The position numbers and the translations under genes were made by a program. A stretch of DNA of 64,000 nt, taken from the NCBI RefSeq assembly GCF_002926165.1, contig NZ_MAGP01000121.1, positions 62,001-126,000 on the forward strand, read 5' to 3'. This stretch comes from Micromonospora chalcea. GTDB lineage: Bacteria; Actinomycetota; Actinomycetes; Mycobacteriales; Micromonosporaceae. Within the stretch, counting starts at the first letter, position 1, and every line of letters begins with the position of its first letter. This document shows, piece after piece, positions 15,607 to 23,901 of this stretch. Below the pieces are notes generated by a model. It was given only the letters and a program-made list of their open reading frames with translations. It searched no databases and was not told the DNA's origin.

Positions 15607-17666
15607 GCCTCGCCGCACCGAACGAGGTCGTCACCAAGGCGCTGCTGCGCCAGGTGGCCGTACCCGGGCTGGACCGGCCCGCCGCCCTCATCACGCTGGA
15701 CAACGGCTTCGACCACACCAAGCCGAACACCTTCGGCCCGGCCGGTCTGACCAGCCTGGACGAGGCGATCACCGCCGCGCTGGCGGCGGAGCCGGCGTTC
15801 ATCGCGGTCACCGGCAAGCCGTACATCTTCTGCGTGGGCGCGGACATCACCAGCCTGCCCGCGCTGGAGAACCGCGAGCAGGCGCTGGAGATCGGCCGGC
15901 TCGGCCACCGCGTCTTCGCCCGGCTCAAGGACAGCGCCGTCCCCACCTTCGCGTTCGTCAACGGCGCGGCGATGGGCGGCGGCCTGGAGCTGGCGCTGCA
16001 CTGCCACTACCGGACGCTGTCGGCGGGCGCGGCGGCGCTGGCGCTGCCCGAGGTCTCGCTCGGCCTGATCCCCGGCTGGGGCGGTACGCAGCTGCTGCCG
16101 AACCTGATCGGCATCCCGGCCGCCACCCAGGTGATCATTCAGAACCCGCTGATGCAGAACAAGATGCTCAAGCCGAAGCAGGCGGCCGAGATGGGCATCG
16201 CGGACGTGCTGCTGGAGCCGGCCGACTTCCTGGAGCGGTCGCTGGAGTGGGCCGCCGGCGTGGTCCGGGGCGAGGTCGCCGTGACCCGCCCCGAGGTCGA
16301 CAAGGACATGTGGGCGGGCGTGCTCTACTTCGCCCGGCAGACCCTCGACCAGCGCCTGCACGGCGCGGTCCCGTCCGCGTACAAGGCGCTGGACCTGCTG
16401 GAGACGGCGAAGGACGCCGACTTCGCCACCGGCACCGCGGCGGAGGACGAGGCCCTCGCGGACCTGGTCTTCTCCGAGGAGCTGCGCAGCGGCCTGTACG
16501 CCTTCGACCTGGTGCAGCGGCGGGCCAAGCGCCCGGCCGGCGCGCCGGACAAGGGCCTGGCCCGCCCGGTCACCAAGGTCGGCATCGTCGGCGCCGGCCT
16601 GATGGCCAGCCAGCTCGCGCTGCTGTTCGCCCGGCGGCTGCAGGTGCCGGTCGTGATGACCGACCTGGACCAGTCGCGGGTGGACAAGGGTGTCGGCTAT
16701 GTGCACACCCAGATCGAGAAGGCCGTCAGCAAGGGCCGGATGGACAAGGGCACCGCGGCCAAGCTGTACGGCCTGGTCAGCGGCTCGGTCGACAAGTCCG
16801 TCTTCGCCGACGCCGACTTCGTCATCGAAGCCGTGTTCGAGGACCTGGGCGTCAAGAAGCAGGTCTGGGCCGAGCTGGAGAAGATCGTCAAGCCGGAGGC
16901 GGTGCTCGCCACCAACACCAGCTCGCTGTCCATCACCGAGATGGCCGCCGACCTGGAGCACCCGGAGCGGGTGGTCGGCTTCCACTTCTTCAACCCGGTC
17001 GCGGTGCTGCCGCTGCTGGAGATCGTCCGCGGCGAGCGGACCGACGACGCCACGCTGGCCACCGCGTTCGCTGTCGGCAAGCAGCTCAAGAAGTCGTCGG
17101 TGCTGGTCAAGGACGCCCCGGCGTTCGTGGTGAACCGGCTGCTGACCCGCTTCCTCGGCACCGTGTTCGCGGCCGTCGACCAGGGCACCCCGCTGGACGT
17201 GGCGAACAGCGCGCTGGACCCGCTGGGCCTGCCGATGCGTCCGCTGGCGCTGCTGCAGCTCGTCGGGCCGGCCGTGGCGTACCACGTCGGCGGCACCCTG
17301 CACGAGGCGTTCCCGGACCGGTTCGGCGTCAGCGAGAACCTCAAGCGGATCGCCGACTCGGGCCAGCCGATCGTGGTCGACGACCAGATCAACGACGAGG
17401 TGGCGAAGCTGCTGGTGGTCGGCGACGAGCCGCTCACCGCCGAGCAGGTGCGGCAGAACGCGCTGGACGCGCTGGCGCAGGAGATCCGGCTCATGCTCGA
17501 CGAGGGCGTCGTCGCCGAGGCGCAGGACATCGACCTGTGCATGATCCTCGGCGCCGGCTGGCCGTTCCACCTGGGCGGCGTGACGCCGTACCTGGACCGG
17601 ACCGGCACCTCCGAGCGGGTGACCGGCAAGCGGTTCCTGCCGCGCGGCGTGGCCAGCCTGCGCTGA
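15603..17666 (+). CDS. fadB: Multifunctional fatty-acid oxidation protein FadB (enoyl-CoA hydratase/3-hydroxyacyl-CoA dehydrogenase)
   Basis: A 687-residue fusion. The N-terminal crotonase domain contains ITLDNGFDHTKPNTFGP, the oxyanion-hole GADITSLP, and AAMGGGLELALHCHYRTLS / EVSLGLIPGWGGTQLLPN with the catalytic glutamates. The 3-hydroxyacyl-CoA dehydrogenase half begins at KVGIVGAGLMASQLALLF (Rossmann motif), followed by NTSSLSITEMAADLEHP and GFHFFNPVAVLPLLEIV; two C-terminal dehydrogenase domains complete it. It hydrates enoyl-CoA and oxidises 3-hydroxyacyl-CoA, feeding FadA. Confidence 0.95.
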   Translation: MSLAAPNEVVTKALLRQVAVPGLDRPAALITLDNGFDHTKPNTFGPAGLTSLDEAITAALAAEPAFIAVTGKPYIFCVGADITSLPALENREQALEIGRLGHRVFARLKDSAVPTFAFVNGAAMGGGLELALHCHYRTLSAGAAALALPEVSLGLIPGWGGTQLLPNLIGIPAATQVIIQNPLMQNKMLKPKQAAEMGIADVLLEPADFLERSLEWAAGVVRGEVAVTRPEVDKDMWAGVLYFARQTLDQRLHGAVPSAYKALDLLETAKDADFATGTAAEDEALADLVFSEELRSGLYAFDLVQRRAKRPAGAPDKGLARPVTKVGIVGAGLMASQLALLFARRLQVPVVMTDLDQSRVDKGVGYVHTQIEKAVSKGRMDKGTAAKLYGLVSGSVDKSVFADADFVIEAVFEDLGVKKQVWAELEKIVKPEAVLATNTSSLSITEMAADLEHPERVVGFHFFNPVAVLPLLEIVRGERTDDATLATAFAVGKQLKKSSVLVKDAPAFVVNRLLTRFLGTVFAAVDQGTPLDVANSALDPLGLPMRPLALLQLVGPAVAYHVGGTLHEAFPDRFGVSENLKRIADSGQPIVVDDQINDEVAKLLVVGDEPLTAEQVRQNALDALAQEIRLMLDEGVVAEAQDIDLCMILGAGWPFHLGGVTPYLDRTGTSERVTGKRFLPRGVASLR

Positions 17667-17678
17667 CCGATACCGCAT

Positions 17679-17728
17679 CGATCGCGGTGGTCGGGCTGTC
17701 CGAGACGGACGCCCGGCCACCGCGATCG
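17679..17728 (+). terminator. Long stem-loop ending the fadAB operon
   Basis: Arms of 17 bp (17679-17695 and 17712-17728; core CGATCGCGGTGG) pair with one G-T wobble; the loop itself contains a GTCCG-AGA-CGGAC mini-stem, giving a nearly continuous hairpin 13 bp after the fadB stop. Confidence 0.8.
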
Positions 17729-17849
17729 GCGTTTCGCGGGCAGGTCACGGGTCGGATGCGGTTTCGTCCCACCGGCCTTCCACGGACAGCGGCATGTCGG
17801 TGCTCCTGGCTACGATCACGCCTTCAGTTTTCTCACAGGAGCTGCCTAC

Positions 17850-18632
17850 ATGTCCCAGCCGCCGTCCAATCCCTACCCCGGCCACTACCCGCCGCCCCAG
17901 CACCAGCCCGGCGGCTTCCAGCCGCCCCAGCAGCCGCAGTACGGCGGTGGCTACCCGCAGGCTCCGCAGCAGCCCCAGTACGGCGCTGACTACCCGCAGA
18001 TCCCGCAGCAGCCCCAGTACGGCAACCAGTTCGGCGCGCCGGTCCCGCCGAAGAAGTCCGGCGTCGGCAAGATCCTGCTGATCGTCCTCGCGGTGGTCCT
18101 GGTGCTCTGCGTCGGTGGCGGCATCGTCACCTGGCTCGTCACCAAGGACACCGTCGGCGAGGTGGTCACCGCCACCAAGACCCGGGTGGTCGAGCCGCAG
18201 ACGCTCGGCGGCCGGCCGAAGGTCACCGACCCGCAGCTGCAGAACGCCGCGACGCAGATGAAGGCCTCGCTCAGCAAGGACGTGCCGGACGCGACGAGCA
18301 CGGCCGGCGCCTTCTACGGCAACCCGGAGAAGAAAGACCTGGTCATGATCGTCGCCGTGTCCGGCGTCATGGCCGACCCGAAGAAGGAACTGGACGACGC
18401 CGCCACGGCGGTCACGCCGGACCTGGCCACCAAGGACTTCAAGACGGTCGACCCGGGCCCGCTTGGCGGCGACGCCAAGTGCTCCGACGGCAAGGCCTCG
18501 GGTGAGCAGGTGGCCGTCTGCATCTGGGCCGACCGGGGCAGCCTCGGCATGGTGGTCGTCTACTTCAAGTCCGCGGCCGAGCTCCAGAAGGAGTTCGTCA
18601 CGATGCGCGGCGAGATCGAGAAGCAGGGCTGA
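17850..18632 (+). CDS. Pro/Gln/Tyr-rich membrane protein with an extracytoplasmic domain
   Basis: A 260-residue protein. Residues 1-70 are a low-complexity tail (QPPSNPYPGHYPPPQHQP; repeated QQPQYGxxYPQ). A single transmembrane segment follows (KILLIVLAVVLVLCVGG), then an extracytoplasmic domain of about 160 residues with two cysteines (KCSDGKASGEQVAVCIW) likely to form a disulfide. The fold of that domain is not one I can name. ATG has an AGGAG Shine-Dalgarno. Resembles in architecture, not sequence, the other two Pro-rich membrane proteins at 10.2 and 11.1 kb. Confidence 0.85.
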   Translation: MSQPPSNPYPGHYPPPQHQPGGFQPPQQPQYGGGYPQAPQQPQYGADYPQIPQQPQYGNQFGAPVPPKKSGVGKILLIVLAVVLVLCVGGGIVTWLVTKDTVGEVVTATKTRVVEPQTLGGRPKVTDPQLQNAATQMKASLSKDVPDATSTAGAFYGNPEKKDLVMIVAVSGVMADPKKELDDAATAVTPDLATKDFKTVDPGPLGGDAKCSDGKASGEQVAVCIWADRGSLGMVVVYFKSAAELQKEFVTMRGEIEKQG

Positions 18633-18642
18633 CACCGCTACG

Positions 18643-18677
18643 CACCGGGCCCCCGCCGCGACGGCGGGGGCCCGGTG
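18643..18677. terminator. Perfect 16-bp hairpin between convergent genes
   Basis: Arms of 16 bp (core GGGCCCCCGCCG) with a 3-base CGA loop lie 10 bp after one stop and 11 bp before the opposing one; a bidirectional terminator. Confidence 0.85.
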
Positions 18678-18688
18678 TCGTTTCCGGA

Positions 18689-19075
18689 TCAGGCGGACTC
18701 GGCCCGTTCGGCAGGGCTCCGGCAGACGCAGAACTCGTTGCCCTCGGGGTCGGCAAGGACCACCCAGCCACTGCCGTCCGGCCGGCGCCGGTCGGCCACC
18801 AGCGTGGCGCCGAGGTCACGCAGCCGCGCCACCTCCTCGTCGCGGGTGCCCTCGGCCGCGTGCAGGTCGATGTGGAACGCGCCCTTGCCGTGCCGCTCGC
18901 CCACCCGGACGAACAACAGGTCGGGGCCGTCGCCGGCGGGCGCGGCGAGGACCGCCTCCGGGTCGTCCGGGTGGTCGTCGTCGGCGAGCCGGCGGTCGAG
19001 CACCCGGGCCCACCATCCGGCGAGGGTGTACGGGTCGTCGGATTCGACTGTCACGCAATGGAACTGTGCACTCAT
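18689..19075 (-). CDS. VOC (glyoxalase-like) domain protein
   Basis: A 128-residue protein with the betaalphabetabetabeta glyoxalase/bleomycin-resistance fold: FHCVTVESDDPYTLAGWWAR at the start, PDLLFVRVGERHGKGAFHID in the middle and WVVLADPEGNEFCVCRS at the end. Such small VOC proteins bind a metal or a small ligand; function cannot be specified. ATG has a strong AGGAGG Shine-Dalgarno. Confidence 0.9.
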   Translation of the reverse strand: MSAQFHCVTVESDDPYTLAGWWARVLDRRLADDDHPDDPEAVLAAPAGDGPDLLFVRVGERHGKGAFHIDLHAAEGTRDEEVARLRDLGATLVADRRRPDGSGWVVLADPEGNEFCVCRSPAERAESA

Positions 19076-19244
19076 CGGTGCTTCCTCCTGTGGGGTACGC
19101 GCCCCGGCGGAGTGGGAACGTCAGCGGGGAACGCGGGGCGCGGGACGGTTCACGAAAGACATCGACCACACCCCCTTCCACCTCATCGGGCTGACCGGTT
19201 GATCATTCCACCGCCCTCCGGCGCCGGCAACCCCGCCCCGCCGC

Positions 19245-19325
19245 AAGGAAGGGCCCCTTGTTAACAGCTGCGTGTTAACAAGGGGCCCTTCCTCTACCGG
19301 AGGCGTTAAGAAGGTGCCCTTCCTT
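19245..19325. repeat. Expanded intergenic element, copy 3 (with an extra inverted half)
   Basis: A normal two-half element (19274-19325) is preceded by an extra half-unit in inverted orientation (19245-19265, AAGGAAGGGCCCCTTGTTAAC), separated by AGCTGCGT. The inverted halves form a 20-bp near-perfect stem. The right edge supplies the TAA stop of the gene ending at 19324 on the minus strand. Confidence 0.8.
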
Positions 19326-21870
19326 ACGGGCCGACGAACACCGCCTTCGCGCGCCAGTCGACGCCGTCGACCGCCGGGCCGCTGCGCACGGTGAACGTCG
19401 CGGCCGGCACGCCGTTCACCCAGTCGGTGGCGGCCAGGTCACCGGTGTTGCGGTTGACCTTGTACAGCGTGCCGCCGGAGACGAAGACCGCGCCCGCGTC
19501 GGCGAACCCGCTCGCCCCGGACACCGTGAACCGGTCGGCGCCGACGACGCCGCTGTCCGGGGTGAACCAGCGCCAGAACAGTCCGTTCTGCCCGTTGAGC
19601 GTGTAGTAGAGCCGCCCGCCGGAGAAGAACATGCCGGTCACGTTCGGGATCTCGGCGTAGAAGCCGGTGGTCGCGCCGACGTACGTCTGCCCGGTCGGCC
19701 CGGAGTTGGTGATCACGTTGTCCCAGTACGGGTCGTGGTACGGGTCCACCAGTTCCGGCGTGCCGAACGTGGTGCCGTTGAACGTACGCCGCCACAGCGC
19801 GCCGTCGGCGCCGTAGAACACCGTCCCGCCGACCCAGAACGCGTTGCGCGCGCCCGCCCAGACGGTGCCGTCCGGGTCGGTCACCGGGTCCGGCGCGCCG
19901 ACCGTGCTCTGCCCGTCGTACGAGCGCACCTGCACCGGCGAGCTGGCCGGGGCGGGCGGGGGCCCGGTCTTGACGATCTCGACGGCGTTCACCAGCGGGT
20001 TCTCCCGCACGTGGCGGAACTCCACGTCGATCGAGCCGTCGCTGACCACCGTGAACTCCCGCATGGTGCCCACGTTGTGCCCGGCGGTGGCGGACAGGTC
20101 GAGGTCGTCGAGGACGACAGCACCCTCCAGCGCCACGTCGAAGATCCGCGTGCCGGCGTTGGCGGTGCCCGCGTACCGGTTGGCCATGTAGAGCCGCACG
20201 TGCACCTCGGTGCCGTTGGGCACCGGGAACTGCCAGGTCATCTCCGCGCCGCCGGACGGGTCGTACCGCTCGTGGTTGTAGAGCTCGACCGGGGTGCCGG
20301 CCGGCACCGCCGAGTCCAGGCTCGCGGCGGTGGTGTAGCTGGAGACGCTGCTGCCGGTGTTGTGGTACGGGCTGGGGCTGGAGCTGGTGTCGGCCGCCCA
20401 GTCCGGCCCGCCGTCGGTGGCGGCGATCGACCAGCCGCCGGCGTTCACCCGGTACAGCACGTTCGTCGGCTGCGGCAGGCCCGCCTGGTAGACGTTGCCG
20501 GGCAGGGTGGCCGTGGTGGTGGGGTGCACCGCCGTCCCGCCGGCCAGCGGGAAGAACGCGATCCGCTCCCGGCGGTACTGGAAGTTGCCGATCCACAGCG
20601 TGTCGCCGCCGACCCAGAGCCCGGTCGGCGTGACGAGCATCTCGGAGGCGCCGATGCCGCGCGGGTGGCGGCCGGGGTTCCAGGACAGCGGCAGGCCGTT
20701 GGCCGGGTCGAGCGCGGCGATGCTGGCCCGGCCGACCGCGCCGGCCCGGGCGTTGTCGGTGCCGGTGGTGTTGTTGAGCCAGCGGAGGTGGCCGCCGACG
20801 TAGACCGCCTCTTCGCTGATGCCGACGGACAGGAACGTGTCGCCGCCGCTGTAGTCGACCCAGGTCGGCTGGAGAGCGGAGCCGGTCGCGCCGGCCTCCC
20901 AGCGGGCCGCGGTGTCGCAGAGCGTTCCGCTGTACGGCGCGCCGGTGGTGACCACCACGAAGTAGCTGTTGTCCGGGGAGAACGCGACGTCACGGACGTA
21001 CGAGTCGAAGGACTGCCACTTGCAGCGCGGCGTGTAGCGGGCCGTGTTCCAGTCCGCGACGGTGGCGGCGGTGGCACCCAGGTCGATCTTGACGATCTGG
21101 TCGTGCAGCACCCCGTCGGCCTTCTTGAAGTTGCCGATGACGACGAGCTGCGTGCCGTCCGGGGAGACGGCGAGCTTCTCCGCGCCGACGCCGGCCTTGG
21201 CGCCGCTGACCCCGTCCCAGTTGTGGTTCTCGGTCAGCGTGGTGGTGAGGTAGCTGTCCACGGCGCCGGTGGTGGCGTTGAGCGACGCCAGTCCGCCGCG
21301 CGGGTTGGGGTTGCCGGCCGTGGTGAAGATGCCGCCGACCAGCAGCCGGTTGCCGACCAGCGCGATGTCCTTGATGAGCCCGTTGAACGCGGGCGGCGCG
21401 AAGCTGGTGACGACCGCCCCGGTGTTGACGTCTAGCAGGGCCACCTTGCGCCGGGTCACGCCGTTGACGGTGTTGAACTTGCCGGCGACGAAGACCGTGT
21501 TCGCCGTGGGCCCGCCCGTGACCGCTGTCACCTCGTTGTCGAGCGTGGGCGCGAACGCGGTGTCCACCGTGCCGGTGGCCTTGTCGAACGCGAGCAGGTA
21601 GTCGCGGGGGATGTCGACGTCGGAGTTGCGGTTCTGCACACGGGTGAAGGAGCCGCCCGCGATGATCTTCGTACCGGCGTCGTGGATCGCGTCGACCGAG
21701 CCGTCCTGGACGTCGGGCGAGGCCGTGGAGGGGACGGTGTGGACCACTTTGTCGTGGCCGGGCGCGGCGGCGGCCGCGGGCGTGGCCGGAGAGAGGCCGA
21801 CGACGGTGAGGGCGCCGGCGGTGAGTACCGCGAGAAGACGGCGGCGGCGCGGGGCCGAGAGGTGGGTCAC
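19324..21870 (-). CDS. Secreted beta-propeller protein with malectin-like domain
   Basis: An 848-residue exported protein. The GTG start (MTHLSAPRRRRLL) has a GGAG Shine-Dalgarno and opens a signal peptide ending near PAAAAA. Residues up to about 480 contain repeats of the form V-x-VGGxF (IIAGGSFTRVQN, VFVAGKFNTVNG, LLVGGIFTTAGN, YVGGHLRWLN), i.e. DUF5122/delta-60-like propeller blades. A malectin-like domain follows (YNHERYDPSGGAEMTWQF through VEFRHVRENPLVNAVEI), which in related proteins binds glucosides; a second propeller-like region ends the protein. Function inferred: extracellular glycan binding or adhesion. The stop lies within a repeat element. Confidence 0.85.
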   Translation of the reverse strand: MTHLSAPRRRRLLAVLTAGALTVVGLSPATPAAAAAPGHDKVVHTVPSTASPDVQDGSVDAIHDAGTKIIAGGSFTRVQNRNSDVDIPRDYLLAFDKATGTVDTAFAPTLDNEVTAVTGGPTANTVFVAGKFNTVNGVTRRKVALLDVNTGAVVTSFAPPAFNGLIKDIALVGNRLLVGGIFTTAGNPNPRGGLASLNATTGAVDSYLTTTLTENHNWDGVSGAKAGVGAEKLAVSPDGTQLVVIGNFKKADGVLHDQIVKIDLGATAATVADWNTARYTPRCKWQSFDSYVRDVAFSPDNSYFVVVTTGAPYSGTLCDTAARWEAGATGSALQPTWVDYSGGDTFLSVGISEEAVYVGGHLRWLNNTTGTDNARAGAVGRASIAALDPANGLPLSWNPGRHPRGIGASEMLVTPTGLWVGGDTLWIGNFQYRRERIAFFPLAGGTAVHPTTTATLPGNVYQAGLPQPTNVLYRVNAGGWSIAATDGGPDWAADTSSSPSPYHNTGSSVSSYTTAASLDSAVPAGTPVELYNHERYDPSGGAEMTWQFPVPNGTEVHVRLYMANRYAGTANAGTRIFDVALEGAVVLDDLDLSATAGHNVGTMREFTVVSDGSIDVEFRHVRENPLVNAVEIVKTGPPPAPASSPVQVRSYDGQSTVGAPDPVTDPDGTVWAGARNAFWVGGTVFYGADGALWRRTFNGTTFGTPELVDPYHDPYWDNVITNSGPTGQTYVGATTGFYAEIPNVTGMFFSGGRLYYTLNGQNGLFWRWFTPDSGVVGADRFTVSGASGFADAGAVFVSGGTLYKVNRNTGDLAATDWVNGVPAATFTVRSGPAVDGVDWRAKAVFVGP

Positions 21871-22034
21871 GGGCAGCTCCGGTGGGTGAGCAGGGTGAGG
21901 CGTCGCTGCGCTTACTCTCCGTTGATCACCGCTCCGCGTCCAGCGTGAGCCGAGCATTCTGCCCGACCACCGTGCCGCCGGGGGCCGACCACCGCCGGGT
22001 CCGGCCAGGACAGCCGAGGCTGTCCGCACGAAAA

Positions 22035-22051
22035 GGTGAGGCCGCCTCACC
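22035..22051 (-). terminator. Intrinsic terminator of the two-component operon
   Basis: GGTGAGG and CCTCACC form a 7-bp stem with a 3-base loop, followed on the minus strand by TTTT. It lies 25 bp past the histidine kinase stop. A second small hairpin (GGACAGC-CGAG-GCTGTCC, 22008-22025) follows. Confidence 0.6.
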
Positions 22052-22075
22052 GGCCGGACGGGTCGGGATGGGCGG

Positions 22076-23239
22076 TCAGGTGGCCGCGGGCGGGTCGGCC
22101 GACGGAAGCGTGACGGTCACCTCCAGGCCGCCACCGGGCTGGGCGACCGCCTTCACCGTGCCGCCGTGCGCGTCGCAGACGGCCCGCACGATCGACAGGC
22201 CGAGCCCGGAGCCGCGAGCACCGGTGCGTTCCTGGCCGCCGCGCCGGAACGGCTCGAACAGCCCGGGTACGTCGGCGGGGGCGACCTCGAAGCCGGTGTT
22301 CCCCACCACCAGCCAGGACCGCTGCCCGTCGGTGCCGGTGCGCACCCAGATCCGCCCGTGCAGGTGGTTGTAGCGGACCGCGTTCTCCACCAGGTTGCCG
22401 GCCAGCCGGTCGAGCAGCCCCGGGTCACCGACCACCGGCGCCGGACGCAGCGACGTGTGCACCTTCAGGCCGATCCGCTCGACCTCCCGGGACACCGCGG
22501 ACAGCGCGTTGGCGGTGCCGACGGCGAGGTCCGACTCCGCGCGCCGGGCCAGCCGCCGGCCGGTCTGGGCCTCGCTGCGGGCCAGCACCAGCAGCGCGTC
22601 GACCAGGCCGTTGGCCCGCTCCGAGGCGTCCCGCACCACCCCGGCCATGCGGCGGTACTCGGCGAGGTCGGCGTCGTCGTCGCTGAGCGTCACGTCGATT
22701 TCGGTACGCATCACCGCGAGCGGCGTCCGCAGCTCGTGCGAGGCGTTCGCGACGAACCGTTTCTGTGCCTCGAACGCACCGCTGATCCGGTCCAGCATCG
22801 CGTCGAACGTCTCCGCCAGCTCGGCCACCTCGTCGTCGGCGCCGGACCAGCCGATCCGCTCGTCGAGCGTGGCCTCGCCGAGCCGGCGCGCGGTGGCTGT
22901 CACCTGGTGCAGCGGGCGCAGCGCCCGGCCGGCCACCAGGTACGCCCCGGCCACCCCGACGACGCTGATCGCCACGAGCGCGAGCAGCCCCTTGACCAGC
23001 AGTTCCTGCGACGCCGCGTCGACCAGTTGCCGCTGCCACTGCCCGGCGTCGAGGGTGCGGCCGTCGGTGAGCACCACTGTGGTGCCGGGCAGCAGCTCGT
23101 CGGTGGGGCGCAGCGCGTCGCGGACCAGCAGCCAGGCCAGCAGCACCAGGATCGCCCCGGCGCCGACCAGCAGGACGCCGTTGAGCAGGGTCAGCCGCAG
23201 CCGCAGCGTCGGCCGCACCCGCCGGGTGCCCACGCTCAC
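22076..23239 (-). CDS. Sensor histidine kinase
   Basis: A 387-residue kinase. Two membrane helices (about 17-40 and 83-103) bracket a short extracytoplasmic loop of about 40 residues. A HAMP domain follows, then the H-box FVANASHELRTPL with phospho-acceptor His168, and the ATPase domain with N-box (NLVENAVRYNH), a G1-type region (VVGNTGF, degenerate from the usual DNGxG) and G2 (GARGSGLGLSIVRAV). The GTG start overlaps the response-regulator stop (GTGA). The signal is unknown; the small sensor loop suggests an envelope cue. Confidence 0.95.
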   Translation of the reverse strand: MSVGTRRVRPTLRLRLTLLNGVLLVGAGAILVLLAWLLVRDALRPTDELLPGTTVVLTDGRTLDAGQWQRQLVDAASQELLVKGLLALVAISVVGVAGAYLVAGRALRPLHQVTATARRLGEATLDERIGWSGADDEVAELAETFDAMLDRISGAFEAQKRFVANASHELRTPLAVMRTEIDVTLSDDDADLAEYRRMAGVVRDASERANGLVDALLVLARSEAQTGRRLARRAESDLAVGTANALSAVSREVERIGLKVHTSLRPAPVVGDPGLLDRLAGNLVENAVRYNHLHGRIWVRTGTDGQRSWLVVGNTGFEVAPADVPGLFEPFRRGGQERTGARGSGLGLSIVRAVCDAHGGTVKAVAQPGGGLEVTVTLPSADPPAAT

Positions 23240-23901
23240 TGCGTGCGGCCGATCCGGTAGCCCGCCCCGACCACCGTGTCGATGAGCGGCGGGTCGCCCA
23301 GCTTCTTGCGCAGCGTCATCACGGTGACCCGGACGATCGTGGTGAACGGGTCGGTGTTGGCGTCCCAGACCCGTTCCAGCAGCTCTTCGCTGGACACCAC
23401 CGCGCCGCGCGCCTTGAGCAGCTCGGCGAGCACGCCGAACTCCTTGTTGGTGAGGTCGAGCGGCACGCCACCACGGGTGACCACCCGCCGGGCCGGGTCC
23501 AGCACCAGGTCGGCCACCTCCAGCACCGGCGGCGCGGCCGGGGTGGCCCGGCGCCCGAGCGCCTGCACCCGCGCCACCAGCTCGTCGAACGCGAACGGCT
23601 TGGCCAGGTAGTCGTCGGCGCCGAGCTGCAGCCCCTCCACCCGGTCGGCGACGGTGCCGCTCGCGGTGAGCATCAGCACCCGGGTCAGCGCGCCGGAGGC
23701 GGCCAGATCGGCGCAGATCTGGTCGCCGTGCACACCCGGCAGGTCGCGGTCCAGGATCACCACGTCGTACCGGGTGACGAACGCCGCCTCGTGGCCGGCG
23801 TCGCCGTCGTACGCGACGTCCACCGCCATCCCGCGCTTGCGCAGCCCGCGCGCGATCGCGTCGGCGAGGTTGCGCTCGTCCTCGACCACCAGTACCCGCA
23901 T
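23236..23901 (-). CDS. OmpR-family response regulator
   Basis: A 221-residue two-domain regulator. The receiver contains the acidic pocket EDE (residues 7-9), phospho-acceptor Asp51 (VVILDRDLPG), Thr in MLTASG and Lys in LAKPF. The C-terminal winged helix has DLTNKEFGVLAELLKARG and the recognition region RVTVMTLRKKLGDPPLIDTV ending GAGYRIG. It forms an operon with the downstream kinase; targets unknown. Confidence 0.95.
   Translation of the reverse strand: MRVLVVEDERNLADAIARGLRKRGMAVDVAYDGDAGHEAAFVTRYDVVILDRDLPGVHGDQICADLAASGALTRVLMLTASGTVADRVEGLQLGADDYLAKPFAFDELVARVQALGRRATPAAPPVLEVADLVLDPARRVVTRGGVPLDLTNKEFGVLAELLKARGAVVSSEELLERVWDANTDPFTTIVRVTVMTLRKKLGDPPLIDTVVGAGYRIGRTQ

Noticed and set aside
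15519..17720. A 733-codon minus-strand frame opposite fadB
   Set aside because: The translation is rich in Arg, Gly, Ala, His and Val with no domain; the plus strand encodes a complete FadB with all motifs.
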